Below, in pieces: positions 61,804 through 64,000 of a stretch of DNA of 64,000 nt. The position numbers were made by a program, and so were the translations under genes. The notes beneath the pieces were generated by a model, which made no database searches, was not told the origin of the DNA, and saw only the letters and a list, made by a program, of their open reading frames with translations. Source of the stretch: Clostridium uliginosum (GTDB lineage Bacteria; Bacillota; Clostridia; Clostridiales; Clostridiaceae); NCBI RefSeq assembly GCF_900112485.1, contig NZ_FOMG01000017.1, positions 1 through 64,000 on the forward strand, written 5' to 3'. Numbering within the stretch: position 1 is the stretch's first letter; each line of letters opens with the position of its first letter.

Positions 61804-61898
61804 TCTGGTTCACCTATAAAAGTGGTACAACTTGAGTTTGATATTAAATCAAATATATTAATTAATAAGGCAGAAAAAAAGTTTATAGATCTTTGCAC
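61779..61898 (-). CDS. agrD: AgrD-like autoinducing peptide precursor
   Basis: 39 residues from GTG, AAAGGAG nine bases upstream. An amphipathic leader ('FFSALLINIFDLIS') is followed by the putative signal core 'NSSCTTFI' and an acidic tail 'GEPDYPEELLK'. That tail matches the charged, Pro-containing C-terminal recognition tail of AgrD (as in S. aureus 'DEVEVPKEL'). By analogy AgrB would cut after Ile28 and close a five-residue thiolactone CTTFI on Cys24. It is on the same strand as agrB, 157 bases downstream of it, separated by a family B element. Confidence 0.85.
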   Translation of the reverse strand: MQRSINFFSALLINIFDLISNSSCTTFIGEPDYPEELLK

Positions 61899-61918
61899 TT
61901 AAAACAACTCCTTTCTAA

Positions 61919-62076
61919 TTAGGCACATGAAAAAAATAACAGATCAAAGATACGACATATATTTTGCGTTAGATAAGAAGATAAGTTTTGCTTATATCTA
62001 GCTACTGCTAGAACTTACTAGCGAAGTAGGGCACAAAATAGACAAACTTATCTGTTATTTTTTTGAACGTGCCGTA
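61919..62076. mobile_element. Family B element between agrB and agrD (158 bp)
   Basis: TTAGGCACATGAAAAAAATA, then ACAGATCAAAG ... CTTATCTGTTATTTTTTTGA, then ACGTGCCGTA. Its right 20 bases are the last codons and stop of agrB. Its hairpin could attenuate transcription from agrB into agrD. Confidence 0.8.
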
Positions 62077-62615
62077 ACAATAATTACTTGAACAATTTGC
62101 AGTAATATACTTACAAATATGCAATTACATATTTGTAGATTAGATAGTTTAAAAAATAATATACCCCAAAAAGTAAGTGATATTAAAGATAGTATTTTTA
62201 ATATCGCTTTATTTTTTATTGGTCTCTTTTCATTACGACAAGGAGCATAAGCTAAAGTTATAATCAAAGATATTATAAAGAAAACTACATAAAAATTAAT
62301 ATTTAATTTTAAAGATAATTTACTAAATAGTAATATTATTAAGAAGTAAATTATGCTGCATATTAAACATGAGTTAAATGTTTTACAATGAATACCTCCT
62401 AAAAATGACCTTGTTGAAATTAAAATAACAAAAGACAATAAAAATAAAGGTACTTCATTTAAACTTAAAAATATTAACAATAAAATTGCAAGTTTAACTA
62501 AATCTCCTAAAATTACTTGTAGTGAATACTGAATTTTAAGTAAATCTTTTTCAGTTAAAGAACTATTATTTTTACCTAAGTATTCAGATATTAAAGTGGA
62601 TAACGATTTTATCAT
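62055..62615 (-). CDS. agrB: AgrB-like peptide-processing membrane protease
   Basis: 186 residues, about six hydrophobic segments. The catalytic pair is His76 in 'RSFLGGIHCKTFNSCLIC' and Cys83, seven residues apart as in S. aureus AgrB (H77, C84). It should cleave and cyclise AgrD. GAGG precedes the ATG at 62615. The final residues (TARSKK and stop) are encoded by the terminal repeat of the family B element, so the original C-terminus was probably exchanged. The catalytic region is unaffected. Confidence 0.9.
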   Translation of the reverse strand: MIKSLSTLISEYLGKNNSSLTEKDLLKIQYSLQVILGDLVKLAILLLIFLSLNEVPLFLLSFVILISTRSFLGGIHCKTFNSCLICSIIYFLIILLFSKLSLKLNINFYVVFFIISLIITLAYAPCRNEKRPIKNKAILKILSLISLTFWGILFFKLSNLQICNCIFVSILLQIVQVIIVTARSKK

Positions 62616-62769
62616 TTTAACCTCACTTATATTAATTAATATATATGTTGTAGAAAATAATCTACATAAAAATAGCTAATAGCAGCTTAATTTTATAAGG
62701 CATTTATATTTCAACACATATAATATAAATGTATACACTATATTTGGTAAAAATTCAATACTATTGGCA

Positions 62770-62799
62770 TAAAACGTATATTTTTAGGAACTAAACGGA
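62770..62799 (-). promoter_or_regulatory. LytTR/AgrA-type box facing agrB
   Basis: On the minus strand TCCGTTTAG (62791-62799), 12 bases, TACGTTTTA (62770-62778). The published LytTR pattern is two 9-mers with GTT at the centre, 12-13 bases apart; the first 9-mer fits fully. A -10-like TATAGT on the minus strand (62737-62742) lies 27 bases beyond. Confidence 0.65.
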
Positions 62800-62835
62800 A
62801 TAAATTGAGAAAATAAGTCAAAAATATCAAGTATT

Positions 62836-62865
62836 TGCGTTTAATACCTGATTTTTTGCGTTTAG
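62836..62865 (+). promoter_or_regulatory. LytTR/AgrA-type box facing the DUF2712-like gene
   Basis: TGCGTTTAA (62836-62844), 12 bases, TGCGTTTAG (62857-62865). TATTAT at 62892-62897 lies 26 bases downstream, mirroring the arrangement towards agrB. Confidence 0.7.
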
Positions 62866-62928
62866 AGGAATAGATATTTACATAACTTGAATATTATGTA
62901 AGAATATATTTGTAGTTAACCACAACGT

Positions 62929-62956
62929 AAATAAATAGCTATAGCTAAATAGTTAC
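62929..62956 (+). repeat. 28-bp box shared with the agrA upstream region, copy 2
   Basis: AAATAAATAGCTATAGCTAA, then ATAGTTAC, in the 5' leader just before the ribosome site of the secreted protein. It contains TAGCTATAGCTA, a 12-bp palindrome. Confidence 0.6.
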
Positions 62957-62983
62957 TAAAATATATGGAGAGAAGTGATTAAA

Positions 62984-63370
62984 TTGAAAAATAGAACTAG
63001 ATTTTTTGCAACATTAGGTTTAGCAGTTATGTGTGCAGTACCAACATTTTGGGCACAAGCTCATGATAGAGAAACATATACTCAACCGGTCTATGGAGGA
63101 CAAAATAATTTTTATGGATCAGTTAATACAAAAGAAACTAGTAACTTAGTTGTATTTAATAAAGTTACAAATGATTGGGATAGTTTTGATACCATTACAT
63201 CATGGGTTTCAAACAAAGATAAAAAACAAATCAGTGAAGATTATTATTTAGCTGAAGGTGATGCAGCCTTAATGGATCATAAAGATGTATCAAAAGTTAG
63301 ATTATCATTTGAAAATTCAAAATGGTTACCTATGGATGCTAAAGTTACTGGAGAAGTAGATTATTATTAA
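62984..63370 (+). CDS. Secreted DUF2712-like protein next to agr genes
   Basis: 128 residues from TTG (a GTG three codons earlier is also open). The signal peptide is 'KNRTRFFATLGLAVMCAVPTFWAQA', cut before HDRET. The mature part, about 100 residues, is beta-rich and Cys-free: 'YGGQNNFYGSVNTKETSN', 'DTITSWVSNKDKKQISEDYYLAEGDAAL', 'KVRLSFENSKW', 'DAKVTGEVDYY'. The layout resembles DUF2712 proteins, small exported products that often precede ABC transporters and may be bacteriocin-like. The match is from memory. Expression is probably switched by AgrA through the box at 62836. Confidence 0.7.
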   Translation: MKNRTRFFATLGLAVMCAVPTFWAQAHDRETYTQPVYGGQNNFYGSVNTKETSNLVVFNKVTNDWDSFDTITSWVSNKDKKQISEDYYLAEGDAALMDHKDVSKVRLSFENSKWLPMDAKVTGEVDYY

Positions 63371-63387
63371 TAAAAATTTAAAGTAAT

Positions 63388-63590
63388 GGCTCTGTTTTAA
63401 AAGCATCTTGATATTGTTTAGAGTGCTAAAGAATTAGATTTAAGAATATCTAAATAAATATAGTTCCATTCCAGATTATTCTAAAAACAAGTTTTGGACA
63501 AGCAATTAATGTAACAATAATTATTAAGAGTTATAAAAGTTGAATTCTAATGTACTCTTTACAAAAATGTAATAATATCAAAACAGAGCG
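63388..63590. mobile_element. Family A element, long form (203 bp)
   Basis: GGCTCTGTTTTAAAAGCATC, then TTGATATTG ... TAATAATATCAAAACAGAGC; eroded right arm. It lies between the secreted-protein gene and the ABC gene. Confidence 0.75.
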
Positions 63591-63639
63591 AAAATAATAA
63601 ATATTTTTATAAAAATATTTAGGTATATTAATAACTAAA

Positions 63640-63731
63640 AAATAAAATATATACTTGTTAAATATAATTTATATAATGAAAATGCAAAGAAATATTTATA
63701 AAAATTTGTTGTACAAGTATATATTTTATTT
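63640..63731. promoter_or_regulatory. 19-bp perfect inverted repeat with 54-bp spacer
   Basis: AAATAAAATATATACTTGT (63640-63658) and ACAAGTATATATTTTATTT (63713-63731), just upstream of the ABC gene. It could be a paired operator or a long-loop hairpin; it matches none of the repeat families here. Confidence 0.55.
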
Positions 63732-63778
63732 ATCCATGTTATTTATAAAACATAATTTATTAATATAAGGAGAACTAT

Positions 63779-64000
63779 ATGAAAAAATATATTTTAATTG
63801 AGTATGTAAATTGTTTAAAGAGTAGAAAATTCAAAATTATTTTTTTCTTTTTAATGATTTTAGTAATAAGCCCATTTGTTTATAGTTGTTATAAATTTTA
63901 TGGAAATAATTTAAGTTCAATAAGAGCAGCTTCTGATATGAGCATAATTCAAGGTATAGCATCATCCTTTGCAAGATCAACATTAGTATTATTACTTCCA
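63779..64000 (+). CDS. ABC-2-type membrane protein, N-terminal part (cut by window end)
   Basis: 74 codons to the window edge. 'KKYILIEYVNCLKSRKFKIIFFFLMILVISPFVYSCYKFY' has the short cytoplasmic start and long first membrane span followed by an extracellular segment, typical of ABC-2/bacitracin-type permeases. A second span begins at 'STLVLLLP'. AAGGAG seven bases before the ATG. Together with the secreted protein upstream it may form an export or immunity unit. It could alternatively be another membrane protein, since only the start is visible. Confidence 0.6.
   Translation, partial: MKKYILIEYVNCLKSRKFKIIFFFLMILVISPFVYSCYKFYGNNLSSIRAASDMSIIQGIASSFARSTLVLLLP

Overview
The window is strongly AT-rich DNA of a Clostridium sensu stricto-type Firmicute. 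Support comes from AAGGAGG-like ribosome sites, frequent TTG/GTG starts, AT-rich codon choice, an anaerobic (CbiD/CbiG/CbiK-type) cobalamin pathway, a siroheme reductase fused to ferredoxin clusters, and clostridial families such as YtaF and Agr. No rRNA, tRNA, CRISPR or phage was recognised. I name no species.

Region 1 (1-17.6 kb) is accessory. Short independent genes (FIST-GGDEF cyclase, HAD phosphatase, two GNATs, FMN reductase, methyltransferase, metallo-beta-lactamase fold protein, L,D-transpeptidase, ABC pair, small secreted proteins) are separated by recurring hairpins and recurring promoter-like blocks. Several genes are decayed: a truncated second copy of the MBL gene, an EFR1-like flavodoxin start, and a GyrI-like remnant.

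Region 2 (17.7-29.2 kb and 41.0-49.2 kb) is a cobalamin cluster in two blocks. Block one is cbiD, cbiE-cbiT-cbiL-cbiF-cbiG, an inserted AAA-ATPase/PD-(D/E)XK gene, cbiH-cbiJ, a VOC gene and cobT. Block two is cobO, cobU, cobS, a short cobU-like gene, cobC, cbiB, cobD, a PP-loop ATPase and cbiP. cbiA, cbiC, cbiK/cbiX and a B12 riboswitch were not seen, so they must lie elsewhere. The 12 kb between the blocks carries a POT peptide transporter, putP, a MerR-methyltransferase fusion, small membrane/secreted proteins and four broken genes.

Region 3 (49.4-59.1 kb) holds ytaF, a Gfo/Idh oxidoreductase, a Cof phosphatase, a 6-phosphogluconolactonase-like protein, metA, an NSS transporter, a divergent prenyltransferase and an anaerobic sulfite/nitrite reductase.

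Region 4 (59.2-64 kb) is the most interesting part, an Agr-type quorum-sensing island. agrA-agrC run rightward. A 39-residue agrD and agrB run leftward, with agrD overlapping the end of agrC antisense. A secreted DUF2712-like protein and the start of an ABC-type membrane protein run rightward. The agrB/DUF2712 divergent region contains two LytTR-type 9-N12-9 boxes, one facing each gene, each 26-27 bp from a -10-like hexamer. This suggests one AgrA-switched bidirectional promoter that drives both the signal and an exported product.

The whole window is peppered with palindromic mobile repeats. Family A has ends like GCTATGTTTTA...GTGTTGATATTG. Family B has ends like TAAGGCACATTCAAAAAAA. D hairpins are terminator-like. 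Family E is a composite of an outer element carrying a separable core. B elements repeatedly begin at the stop codon of the preceding gene and can form terminators. In agrB and cobU they appear to supply the last codons. Several elements are nested inside others. Identities rest on reading motifs by eye; no database search was run.
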